This document shows positions 1 through 7,733 of a DNA stretch of 16,680 nucleotides, piece by piece. The number at the start of each line of letters is the position of its first letter. Position 1 is the first letter of the stretch. The DNA is from Acanthamoeba sp. SK_2022b (Eukaryota; Discosea; Longamoebia; Acanthamoebidae): contig JANDJZ010000875.1 in assembly GCA_027943245.1 (NCBI GenBank), forward strand, positions 1-16,680, written 5' to 3'. The position numbers were made by a program, and so were the translations under genes. The notes beneath the pieces are model-generated. The model had not been told where the DNA came from and searched no databases. It worked only from the letters and a program-made list of their open reading frames with translations.

Positions 1-97
1 CTCCCTTCACGCCGAGGCGCTTCCTCGAACGGGGCACCCCCCCCCCTCTCACTTGTCCTCACCGTCGCCACCACCACCACCCGCTGCCCTCTCTTAG

Positions 98-858
98 GAT
101 ACTGATCACGGAGATCGGTAACGCGATGGGGTACATCCGCATGATCCGGTCGGGCGGCCTCTACCACACCTCCAACGCCATCAAGTTCGTGCCCGACCTG
201 GCCTCCATTCCCTCCTTCGGGTCCGTCTCCCCCCCTCTCCCTCTCCCCTCCTCCCCCCAACCGCCTCTCTCGATAGTGGGCCGTGGCCTGACTGTGCGGT
301 TGTGGGCGGTGTAGCACGCTGGCGGCGAGCGACCAGCTGCCGGAGCACACGGTGGAGGCGGCCAAGAACCTGGACTCGACGATCAACTACCTGGCGCGCA
401 ACTTCGCGGAGGGCACCGAGTACTTCAAGATGCTGGTGAACGTGTTCGCGCCCGAGTTCCGGGACGCGCGCAACGTGCACCTCAAGAACTTCCACATCAT
501 CATCCCGCCGCTCACGCTCAACTTTGTGCAGCACATCCTCAAGACCAAGGACAAGCTCACCAAGAAGGGGGCGCTGGACCCGGCCTTCTCCGACGACGGG
601 TTCGCCATCGGGGTGGCGTACATCCTCAAGCTGCTCGACCAGTACGACGCCTTTGACTCGCTGCACTGGTGGGAGGCCGTCGAGGAGCGCCACCAGGAGG
701 AGGAGGCCAAGCTGCAGGCCCTCGCCAAGGCCAAGGCCAAGGACAAGGAGGAGCAGCAGACCCTCACCCTCACCCTCCGCAAGCTCAACTCCTACCGCAA
801 CGAGCTGCAGCTGCTGCGCTTCTCCTTTGACGGCTCCCGCATCTTCTTCAAGGACTGA
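98..858 (+). CDS. WASHC4: WASH complex subunit 4 (SWIP), C-terminal part (5' end outside window)
   Basis: Two exons, 98-220 and 315-858, joined across a 94-nt intron (GT at 221, TAG ending at 314; phase 2, giving Gly-Thr). Bases 1-97 are the tail of the preceding intron. The product reads [20 protein letters not shown], then [44 protein letters not shown] and FDSLHWWE. These are the hallmark C-terminal blocks of SWIP/KIAA1033, the scaffold subunit of the WASH regulatory complex that drives Arp2/3 actin branching on endosomes. Near the end is a charged Lys/Glu/Ala stretch (coiled-coil-like), then a conserved tail ending [10 protein letters not shown] and a TGA stop. CpG-rich GC-rich coding matches host composition. 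The family and the end of the gene are secure; only about 220 residues are visible, so the N-terminal part of this very large protein lies upstream. Confidence 0.95.
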
Positions 859-1155
859 GGCCTGTTCTTCTCTACCTGTTCTCTTCCTCTACCGCTTCAG
901 CTCTTGGGGAACACAACGTGCATTTTTTTCCCCCTCTCCCCCCCAAGTCGCTCCTCTCTCCCCTCTGCTCGCCTTGCTCGCTACACAAGGAATGGCGCCA
1001 TTTTTCTCTTTCCATTTCGCCGAGAGAAAAACGCAGGCAACTTGCCGCCGTCCCAAAAATCCCCCATTTGAATTCTGTATTGCTGGCGAGAGAAGCCGCC
1101 ATTCATTAATCATCCGTCGATTGCAAGGGGAGGTGGGCACGGATAAAGAGCCACA
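859..1155. other. Intergenic region between two co-directional host genes
   Basis: About 300 bases with pyrimidine-rich runs (C/T tracts around 920-965) and no convincing coding potential. It must hold the 3' UTR of the upstream gene and the promoter and 5' UTR of the next one. I see no canonical AATAAA or TATA box. The short AT-rich patch near 1085-1110 is the most promoter-like part. Confidence 0.5.
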
Positions 1156-3393
1156 ATGGAGCAGCGTGCGACATCTCTCTGCTGTTGCCTCACGATCGTG
1201 GCGCTCCTGGCCCTCTTCGCTCTTCCTGCCTCCTCGGTTCGCTTCATGGAAATGATCGTGCGAACAGGCGACGCCATCCAGAGTGAGGCGGACGTAGACT
1301 TTCTCATCTCTCAAGCCATCAGAACGCACATTGAAGGTAAGGAGCAGAAATGTTATTTTCATTCCATACCATTTAAATGGCCCGAATATGAAAGTAATGT
1401 GATTGTGGTAATGCTCTCGCGCGCAGGAATCTCGGTGCTCATGAAGGATGACGAGTCGGGACTTCTGTATTACACGGGCAGCGCTGTGCCCTCCACACGA
1501 TCTTACAACGCATCTGCCGGCCTCGATTATGACTCGCTTGTCAAATATCTGCTCTCTTCTGCACGGTACAGCCTCGCCAATTCAGCAACCTCGCTATATC
1601 GTTGCCACAAATGTTTAATGGCGTCTCATCTCTTGCAGGCAAAGCGGGTTGAAGGTCTATGCATGGCTGCCCATGTTCAAGGACCCCATCCTCGCACAGT
1701 ACTCCTCCCCTCCCGCCTTCCTCCGCTGCCCGCGCGCTGGCTGTCCGAGTCCCTATTTGGCCCAGCTCACCCCTGCGCGTCGCGGCCCTTCTCTCCTGCA
1801 GGGCGCACTACGAGCTGGCCGCGATGCAGAAGCAAAGCAGCTCCTCTCTCGAAATGAGCCAGCTCGTACGACCCCCTCCCCCTCCCTCCTACTGCTCTTG
1901 TCCCGTACGCACGGGCGCGATGTGCTTCAGCTCTGCGCATGGCACAACCTTTTGACCTCGCATGTCGCGCACAGTTCGTGAGCCCAGTCAACCCCGACGT
2001 GCGCGCGCACGAGCAGAGCCTTATCACCGAAGTGCTCACCAAGTTCGACTTTGACGGCGTCCGCCTGGATTGTACGTGCTCTCTTTATTCCGGCCAGTTC
2101 GCCCAACGAACCAACACTTACTCCCTCCCGTCCTTCATTCTTCTTCGCTCTTTTTTCCTCTTCTCCCCTCTCCGCCACGCGCACGCGACGCCCAGTCGTG
2201 CGTTTCGATTCCGACTTCTCGGACATGAGCAACTACACGCGCGCCGTGTTCACGAGCCAGTATGGTATCGATCCTGTCGACATCAAGTCCAACTCCGACT
2301 ATGCCAACTGGAAGAAATGGGTAACGCCGCCCTCCACCCTTCTCTCTCTCTCTCTCTCTTTCGCTTATTTCCCGACTTCACGTTGGCCGACCACCGACTC
2401 ATGTCTTGTGGTGTGCGTTCGCCGTGCAGGTGGACTTTAGGGCGTCCAAGGTCACGTCCTTCCTGCAGGAGGTGGTCAAGTCCGTGGCCGACATCGATCC
2501 CAGCCTCGACGTGGGCGCCTACGTCCTGCCCTTTGCCGCCAGCGCCGACGGCTACTATGGCAACACGCAAACGGGCAACGACTACTCCCAGTACGTCGGC
2601 GACTGGATCAAGATCATGCCCATGGTACACCACCACTTCCGATGACGATGAAGATGACGCCAGGTCCACGCCATGCGCCCCCCAAGTGACGCTCCAACGC
2701 GTGTGTTGGTGCGGCGTGGGTAGGTTTACTGGCAGGACTGGGCCACGGCCGACAACTTCTACGAATGGGTGAACGAGACCATATTCTACGCCAACCAGCT
2801 TACCAACGTACGTGCCTCGTGTGTATGTGTATGTGTATGTGGGCGTGTGTTTTTATATATGTACAAATGTATTTGTATATATATACAAATGTATATGTGT
2901 TTATTTTCTCTATAAATGTATAAATGTGTGTGTTTATGGTTGTGTTGTGATTGTAGCTGGTTGGCGCTGCCTCACGCGTGTGTGTTGTGTGTCATCAGGC
3001 CAAGGTGGTCCCGGTGTTCAGCGTGACGGCCCAGTACTCTGAGTCTCAGTGGCCGCTGCAGCCAAACGACACCATGGTCGACTACTACCTCTCGCGTGCC
3101 TTCGCCACGGCTTCTGACAACGACTGCCCCACCGTCTCACTCTTCTACTACGGTGCCCTCCCCCCGCTCATCGATTGTTTCTTTGCTGCCGTTCGCTCAC
3201 CACACCACACGGCATGGCACTGCGCGTAGGCAAATGGGACGACGTCACGTTCCAGCGGGTGACGATCTCGGGAGACAGGAGCATGGGCATGTCGTTGTGG
3301 AACGGCAAGCACCTCACCCTGACCATCGTCTTCTTCCTCCTCACGTGCTACTCCTTCTACAAGATCGAGACCTTCTTCCTCTCCCTCCTGTGA
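1156..3393 (+). CDS. Secreted/membrane-anchored glycoside-hydrolase-like TIM-barrel protein, 10 exons
   Basis: My splice model is 1156-1336, 1427-1565, 1639-1698, 1802-1865, 1975-2071, 2196-2320, 2430-2624, 2724-2807, 2999-3152 and 3230-3393. All junctions are GT-AG and keep frame, giving 1263 nt and 420 residues. Residues 1-27 form a signal peptide (CCCLTIVALLALFALPASS). The core has barrel-like motifs: LKVYAWLPMF, then VSPVNPDVRAHE, then FDFDGVRLDFVRFDSDFSD. The last resembles the DGI-x-x-D-Y-x-R-F catalytic-strand motif of the GHL10/DUF4015 putative glycoside hydrolases. Later blocks are DVGAYVLPFA, WIKIMPMVYWQDW and VVPVFSVTAQY. The C-terminus is one hydrophobic helix (LTLTIVFFLLTCYSFYKI) with almost no tail, so the protein is either membrane-anchored or GPI-processed. 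Substrate unknown. The family call is by motif only, so moderately sure; the gene structure is well supported. Confidence 0.8.
2871..2890. repeat. 20-bp perfect palindrome in an AT/GT-rich intron
   Basis: Intron 8 of the hydrolase-like gene (2808-2998, the longest at 191 nt) opens with a GTGTAT run. It then has an A/T-rich block containing the self-complementary ATTTGTATATATATACAAAT, and repeated ACAAATGTAT-type units either side. Alternating purine-pyrimidine sequence like this can extrude as a hairpin or form Z-DNA. I see no coding in it. Confidence 0.7.
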
Positions 3394-3931
3394 GAGCGCG
3401 CGTCGGCCAACTCAGCTGCGACGCTACGCCGTACTTTTACTTCACAATTTTGTTTTGTATTTTCATTTCATTTCATTTATTTATTCGTCGTTTTACGCAC
3501 ACCTCTCTCCTCTGCGCTTTGTTACCAATCCCTTGCTCAAGCGGATCACCTACGCCCGCAGGGACGAGACCCCCTCGCTTTTTTTTTTTGTCTGCTTCCT
3601 CTTCTTCTTTCCTACTGCACGTTCTTGTGTACATAGCAACTCCACTTGCAACCGCCAGCAACAACGTCAATACAATTTTGCTCTCTCCTGCTCTCGCTGT
3701 CTCTTTTGATGCGCACATTACTGGCGTTAAAGCTACCGAAGGACAGGGATTGTATCAGCTGTTTCTGGCCACGTAGAGGATATCGTGACTAGGTGAAAGG
3801 AGTAAGAGATCGAGTTTAAAAGGGAGTTTGAAGGGAGCTGAAAGACGTGAGGAGTACGTCAACGACCCTCAATCTCATGGTTAGACCGCCATGTGCATCA
3901 CACCCAAACACAACACCGTTATTGGAGAAAA
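3394..3931. other. Intergenic region, no recognisable gene
   Basis: Downstream of the hydrolase-like gene. It is rich in TTT/CTT runs (3430-3480 and 3580-3620) with a TTCATTTCATTTATTTATT patch near 3464-3485 that may be the 3' processing region. Between about 3770 and 3900 it becomes purine-rich (GGAGTAAGAGATCGAG and similar). Several open frames here are low-complexity Phe/Ser/Leu stretches, not proteins. Confidence 0.4.
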
Positions 3932-4176
3932 CCACATTCTCACTTGTCGGTGGAAGAGCTCCAGAGCATCACTTTTGCCAAGGTTGAGGCTTGGCTGAAG
4001 GCATTTGAAGAGGACCTCCCCATCACGAGCGACTGAGGCGGCAGGTTAACATCAAGCTCCACAGTGCTTTGGCCACGCTCCACAGTTATGTGGACCCTCG
4101 CCATCGCAAGCACCCTGAAGTTGAACTCGAACTTGAAGGGGCGCGAAATCGCGCCTCCTTGGTTTTTTTCAGTTAG
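3932..4176 (+). pseudogene. Decayed helical coding remnant, family unknown
   Basis: Two adjoining frames read like protein. Frame A (3932-4036) contains LSVEELQSITFAKVEAWLKA, is acidic and helical, and stops at TGA. Frame B continues immediately (4033-4176) with RRQVNIKLHSALATLHSYVD and ends with ELELEGARNRASLVFFS and a TAG. A single small indel near 4033 would join them, which suggests a broken gene fragment of about 80 residues. I do not recognise the family. It could also be chance coding in GC-rich DNA. Confidence 0.35.
4140..4169 (+). terminator. Perfect 7-bp GC hairpin followed by a T-run
   Basis: GGCGCGA-AA-TCGCGCC (4140-4155) is a perfect inverted repeat with a 2-nt loop; flanking AAGG/CCTT can extend it with one bulge. 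It is followed by seven T (4163-4169). The shape is that of a hairpin-plus-T terminator or a small structured RNA end. In a eukaryote its role is unclear, and it overlaps the coding remnant. Confidence 0.3.
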
Positions 4177-4275
4177 TTGGTAACCTCCGGTTTTTCGTGT
4201 TGCTGGCCACCACTTAAGGTTAGCATGTCTTCAGAAATTGAAAATAATATTTATTTTATCTATTAATATTTTTTT
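4177..4275. other. AT-rich boundary patch next to the pseudogene
   Basis: From about 4226 to 4300 the sequence is A/T-rich with TATTTATTTTATC and A8/T9-type runs, unlike the GC-rich host DNA on either side. It coincides with the point where pantothenate kinase homology stops on the minus strand, so it may mark an old insertion or deletion junction. Confidence 0.4.
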
Positions 4276-4815
4276 TTAAAAAATAATAACTTCAGATAAG
4301 GGGAGGACCGAACCAAAGTGCGACGCTACTGTGTTGGCGGAGAGGCCAAACTGCGGCAGGTCACCTCCGTAAATATCGCCGACCTGGCATCGACCACCCG
4401 CTCACGTGCGCACATGAGCGCGCCCGCGTGGCGCCAGCGCGAGCGAGAGGCGGGTGGGGGGGGGGTGTAGTACCAGCAGGTCGATGTTCTCGTGGTTGCC
4501 CGCGAAGCCCGAGAGCTGGATGTCCTCGAACGTCTCCAGGCCGGTGAGCATCCGGCACAGCCCATAAAACGTGGCTGGCCGTCGTCCACCCAAGAACGAA
4601 AACGAGTGAGGCAACGAGGAGGGGGGGAGGAGGAGAGTGCAGTACCTCTCCGGCAACAGGCAGCCACCAGAGGCGCGTTGCCACTCAACGCAATCTAACA
4701 GTTGGATATAAGAGTAGGTGGGATTGTAAGTGAAAGTTAGAATTGGTGTACCTTCAACTACCTTCAGCCAAGTTGAGACCACCTGTGCATGGGGCGTCTC
4801 GATGCGGACAGCCAC
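4276..4815 (-). pseudogene. Pantothenate kinase (eukaryotic type II) fragment, broken
   Basis: On the minus strand, exon-like blocks keep spliceosomal borders: an upstream block ending at 4752, then 4646-4694, 4474-4574 and 4276-4383. The third reads TFYGLCRMLTGLETFEDIQL and ends NHENIDLL. The fourth begins VGDIYGGDLPQFGLSANTVA and continues with SHFGSV. These are the conserved C-terminal blocks of eukaryotic PanK (ATP-dependent pantothenate phosphorylation, first step of CoA synthesis). The 4646-4694 block gives VEWQRASGG, matching the W-x-R-V-S-G region, and the block before it ends STWLKVVE. Damage is clear. Splicing 4646-4694 to 4474-4574 is out of frame. The Gly-rich loop after RASGG is not intact. 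Homology ends in AT-rich DNA soon after FGSV, and no N-terminal ATPase half is visible. Retained introns argue against a processed copy. The 5' limit is approximate. Confidence 0.75.
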
Positions 4816-5008
4816 CACGCACTCCTCGCCCAGCCCCCACGCCGGCGCCGTCAACGCTTCCAGCATGGTGGTGCCACCGCCACGTTGTTCTTCTTCTCCT
4901 TCTCCTTCTTGTGGTCCACTCCTTTGCAATCCTCCACGCCATCGAGGCGCTGGAAGTGCTCCCGTCGTCCTCGGTGGAAGGCTCGTGGTCGCGAAAAAAG
5001 CCATGGGC

Positions 5009-5016
5009 TATAAAAG
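5009..5016 (+). promoter_or_regulatory. TATA box of the DUF4397-like gene
   Basis: TATAAAAG lies about 130 bases upstream of the ATG at 5146, in an otherwise GC-rich stretch. With initiation some 25-30 bases downstream this leaves a 5' UTR of about 100 bases, which fits the gene that follows. Confidence 0.6.
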
Positions 5017-5145
5017 GTCTTGATGACTTGCTGCCGTTAAGTCTGTAACGAAATCGCACTTGAGGTCTCCTTGTCGGCGACACGTCTTTCAAACTGACCG
5101 AGGACAAAAACTGGCAGTGTGGTTTTTTTACACAAAGAGTACGAC

Positions 5146-5559
5146 ATGTCTTTCTCTTCTCCCCTGTTGTTGGGGCTTTTGGTCATCTTGGGATTTGCTG
5201 CCAACTGCTCTGGCTATCGTAGCGGCCTCTACTTCATCAACTTGTATTGGCGTGAACCCAGCGGGTCCACCAACGACTTTTACGTCGATGGTCATCTGGT
5301 GGTCTCCAACCTGACATACCCGGCCAGCAGCGGCTATGTCTCCTTCTCTGGAAACTTGAAAAACGACACCGTGCTTAGCGTCTACGACGCGGGCACCACC
5401 AAACTGATTGCCCAACTAAGCATCTTCCTGCCTTCTCCGACTGGCTACACCGTCACAGTGCACGGATCGGCCTACAACCCTCAGTACTACCCTGGCTTCC
5501 TCTCGGTGACCCCATCTGATGACATCGTCAAGTTCTGCAAGGCAGGGCTCTGGTGGTAA
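5146..5559 (+). CDS. Small secreted DUF4397-like beta-sandwich protein
   Basis: Intronless, 137 residues from the ATG at 5146. An in-frame GTG lies 27 bases upstream, but the ATG puts the signal peptide right at the N-terminus: MSFSSPLLLGLLVILGFAA then CSG. The mature part has the layout of DUF4397: FYVDGHLVVSNLTYPASSGY, then VLSVYDAGTTKLIAQ, then a short loop and GYTVTVHG. In the family this is a short beta-sandwich repeat found in secreted and surface proteins; its ligand is not known. Asn-x-Ser/Thr sequons (NLT, NDT) fit secretion. The protein ends FCKAGLWW with a TAA stop. It has its own TATA box and poly(A) signal, and host-like codon use. It is the last intact host gene before the CpG-poor insert. 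Confidence 0.8.
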   Translation: MSFSSPLLLGLLVILGFAANCSGYRSGLYFINLYWREPSGSTNDFYVDGHLVVSNLTYPASSGYVSFSGNLKNDTVLSVYDAGTTKLIAQLSIFLPSPTGYTVTVHGSAYNPQYYPGFLSVTPSDDIVKFCKAGLWW

Positions 5560-5578
5560 CCTGCGCGTTAGCCTCGCT

Positions 5579-5584
5579 AATAAA
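5579..5584 (+). promoter_or_regulatory. Poly(A) signal of the DUF4397-like gene
   Basis: AATAAA starts 20 bases after the stop codon at 5557-5559, a short 3' UTR typical of compact protist genomes. Confidence 0.6.
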
Positions 5585-5639
5585 GCCATCCCGGGAGAAA
5601 TGGAAACAGAGCTTTGGCCTCGACTTGGTGCTGTGGGTT

Positions 5640-6078
5640 AGCCTTGGCTTTTAAGATGGGCAAGGCTTGCTATGGATCTTTGGAACTCTGGCACCACCAC
5701 ACATCATGTTCCACCCAAAGCCAAGCCTGCCCTGTACTTGTGATGACAGTGCAGCCAATGACTCATCACTTGGGAAAGCCACAGTACTTGCAGAGTCCTG
5801 GTTAACCTGGTCTTCAGAGGAAGCACTGATTGTTAGAGATCTTTATAATAGTAGAGTGGCACTACCAAGCAGACTGGAAGCATGCCATGTTAGGCAGCCA
5901 GTTGATCAGCCCCAGAAAGTTGCTGTTTGAATCAGCTCAGGCAGGGATCAGTGACATCAGCAGTTATCAGCACAATGCCTCATCTTCTTGTTCACCATGG
6001 TCCCCTCACTGAGGTCTTCACCAGCCTTGGCCCTGGCCTTGTGGGTTGATACCCAGGCACTTGTAAGGGGGCAGTCAC
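5640..6078. other. Unassigned left flank of the transposon island
   Basis: About 440 bases of CpG-poor sequence between the host gene and the Harbinger-like element. One + frame (5667-5927) is open, but I recognise no domain in it. It may be the remainder of an older element split by later insertions. Confidence 0.35.
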
Positions 6079-6195
6079 CATTACCCAAGGGTAATGCCCA
6101 TTACCCTTCCTCTGAACACTCTCTGCATTGTTTTAACTATTTAAATTTTATTTGGTCACACAGACGACCAGGAGTTAAGGAAAAAATAAATAGTT
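6079..6195 (+). repeat. Left terminal inverted repeat of the Harbinger-like element
   Basis: The inner 82 bp (6114-6195, starting GAACACTCTCTGC and ending AAATAGTT) match the reverse complement of 10343-10424 with only two differences. The outer part (6079-6106) is CATTACCC-AA-GGGTAATG-CC-CATTACCC, itself palindromic, and aligns with the outer right end. TTTATT at 6147-6152 gives AATAAA on the minus strand, usable by the gene transcribed toward this end. Confidence 0.85.
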
Positions 6196-6310
6196 ACACT
6201 CCATCTCGAAACTATCTCAAGAATGCCACGCGCTGCACTGGAGAATGCCTCGAATGCCAGGAGGGCAGTTCCATAAATAGCGCACCAATGGCGAAGAAAA
6301 GAGCATTTTG

Positions 6311-6354
6311 TATTTTTAGTTTCCTGCATGTGCTTCTCTGCTTGTGGGAGAAGC
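6311..6354 (+). repeat. Direct repeat copy A flanking the nuclease exon
   Basis: It starts TATTTTTAGTTTCCT and ends GTGGGAGAAGC. A second copy lies at 6887-6931. On the minus strand each copy encodes a similar tail: a Ser-rich run, then a short segment ending H-x-G-N and a stop. A weaker third trace is at about 7445-7472. This suggests a duplicated 3' cassette. Confidence 0.6.
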
Positions 6355-6935
6355 AGAAGAAGAAGAAGATGAGGAGGAGGAGGAGGGCTCTATGCCATGT
6401 AGAATGATTTGGTGATGAAGACGGCACTGAATGAGTTCACATGCTGAGAGGAGCTCATGAGTGTAGTCGTTGTGTTCTTCCTCAGTGTCATGCTTGGCCT
6501 TGACCTTGATGAGCGTTGGGAGAGAAGATGAAACGTCTTTTGGTGCCAACTTTGGCACAGCAGTGTAGAGCTCCTTGAGGGCGTGTTGCTGTTGCAAGTA
6601 CAGCTCATGCGATTTGAAGAGGTTGAGGCATGGAGGCGCAGCGCCACATGCGCACCATTGGCTAATTGGTGTGCCTGGTGCTGGCCATTTCACACCAGCC
6701 AACTGCTGGGGGTGTTTCTTGCCACATTTGTGGCGCCACCGGTTCATCTTGGCACTCTCAATAGAGATGTGCTGTGGATTCAAACACCAGGGGTGAATTT
6801 GGTTCCCATCACTGAGTAAGTAGCGCCAGAATGACTCACAAAGAGCATTGGTAGGAGTCGCCCACTGTCTACACAAAAAAACACACTATTTTTAGTTTCC
6901 TCTATGTGGTTCTCCACAGCGTGGGAGAAGCCTTG

Positions 6936-7002
<67 letters not shown>

Positions 7003-7269
7003 AAACAAACCTTTCCAATTGACAGTGATGTAGGTCAAGTTATAGCCACCAGCTGAAGTCTGTTGCCAGAGGCCGAAAATGCAATACAAAGGCCACAAAG
7101 CCAGATCTTGAGCTGCAGCCACACTTGTTGGGAAACCTGTGGTCATATAGGCTTTTTCTCTTCTTAATAAATAAAGATAATGCTTATTTATCAAGAATGG
7201 TGGGATTTTAGCAATGTTTGATTGTTTCCTAGTAGCTGGCCAGTTAGTTACTTCTTCTTCGTCTACCAC
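6316..7269 (-). CDS. Putative zinc-loop His-Me-finger (I-PpoI-like) endonuclease gene
   Basis: The downstream exon (6868 to 6316) contains HPWCLNPQHISIESAKMNRW followed by RHKC. The pattern C-x-N-P-x-H-x3-E-S-x3-N-x2-R-x2-C agrees in spacing with the zinc-binding loop of homing endonucleases such as I-PpoI, from the amoebozoan Physarum. The Asn would be the metal ligand. A second Cys pair follows (CACG), then a helical region and a Ser-rich tail. An upstream exon (7269 to 7007) follows a good 3' splice site (AATGCAG) and reads FGLWQQTSAGGYNLTYITVN, resembling the W...GY segment that precedes this fold. The joined frame gives NWKGLQWATPTN. The catalytic His of the HLC motif is not visible at its expected place (Gly by spacing), so activity is doubtful unless splicing differs. 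The start codon lies upstream and is unknown. It is antisense to the transposase. The domain call is moderately sure; function is inference. Confidence 0.5.
6887..6931 (+). repeat. Direct repeat copy B flanking the nuclease exon
   Basis: The partner of 6311-6354, with the same order of blocks: TATTTTTAGTTTCCT, then ATGTG, then GTGGGAGAAGC. It lies between the nuclease exon and the CTG repeat, probably within the intron. See copy A for the coding parallel on the minus strand. Confidence 0.6.
6936..7002 (+). repeat. (CTG)n microsatellite, 22 uninterrupted units
   Basis: Twenty-two perfect GCT units run from 6937 to 7002 (preceded by one T). On the minus strand the unit is AGC, so an unspliced frame reads through it as poly-Ser. 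In my gene model it falls in the intron between the two nuclease exons (6869-7006). A pure triplet run of this length is prone to slippage and forms hairpins. Confidence 0.95.
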
Positions 7270-7289
7270 CTGCATTATAATCAAACCAA

Positions 7290-7733
7290 TTGAAAAAAGA
7301 GTATATAAAGAATAATTAAATATAATGGGGTATAAAATCACATATATATATCATGTATTTTGAGAAAATTAACATATGTATATATATTCACTCAAAAGAT
7401 ATTAATTAAACTAAGAATAATTCACTGATCTACTGATGCTACTAAAAATAACTCCCTGTATGTGGTTCTTTGTACCAAAGAACTGGCCAATGGGGATCCT
7501 CCCCACCCAATAGCCTACTCCACTCAGTGGCAGTGTTTTTAGTTCAACCAAAGTGACACCTCAGGGACAGCAAAAGAAAAGCAAGCACCTATCAATGAAT
7601 TTCTTCGCTTTTTCTCTCACAGGAAGAGAAAAGCGGTACCAATCACAAAATTTACTCCCTCCACGTCTATCAATCACACTTCCTCCCCCTCCACCACCAT
7701 TCCACACTTCCATCCCATGCAATCATCAAATGC
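7290..7733. other. AT-rich spacer between divergent element genes
   Basis: The stretch 7290-7440 is strongly A/T-rich, with ATATATATAT and TATGTATATATATT blocks and a GGGTATAAAATC motif near 7328. It is likely the promoter region shared by the minus-strand nuclease gene and the plus-strand transposase. From 7480 to 7733 the base composition normalises; it may hold the 5' end or a first exon of the transposase, but I could not place one. Confidence 0.45.

Noticed and set aside
181..788. Long minus-strand open frames opposite the WASHC4 exons
   Set aside because: They are Arg/Val/Leu-rich shadows of a GC-rich coding exon whose plus-strand product is clearly WASHC4.
524..1255. A 243-residue + frame across the WASHC4 end
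   Set aside because: It is Ser/Arg/Thr-rich, out of frame with WASHC4, and runs across the intergenic region; composition alone keeps it open.
4402..5004. A single 200-residue minus-strand protein
   Set aside because: The frame runs through clear introns of the pantothenate kinase pseudogene and the TATA region of the opposite gene; only its internal blocks have homology.
6360..6395. GAA/GAG repeats as a separate microsatellite or acidic protein
   Set aside because: They encode the Ser-rich tail of the minus-strand nuclease gene and are imperfect and short.
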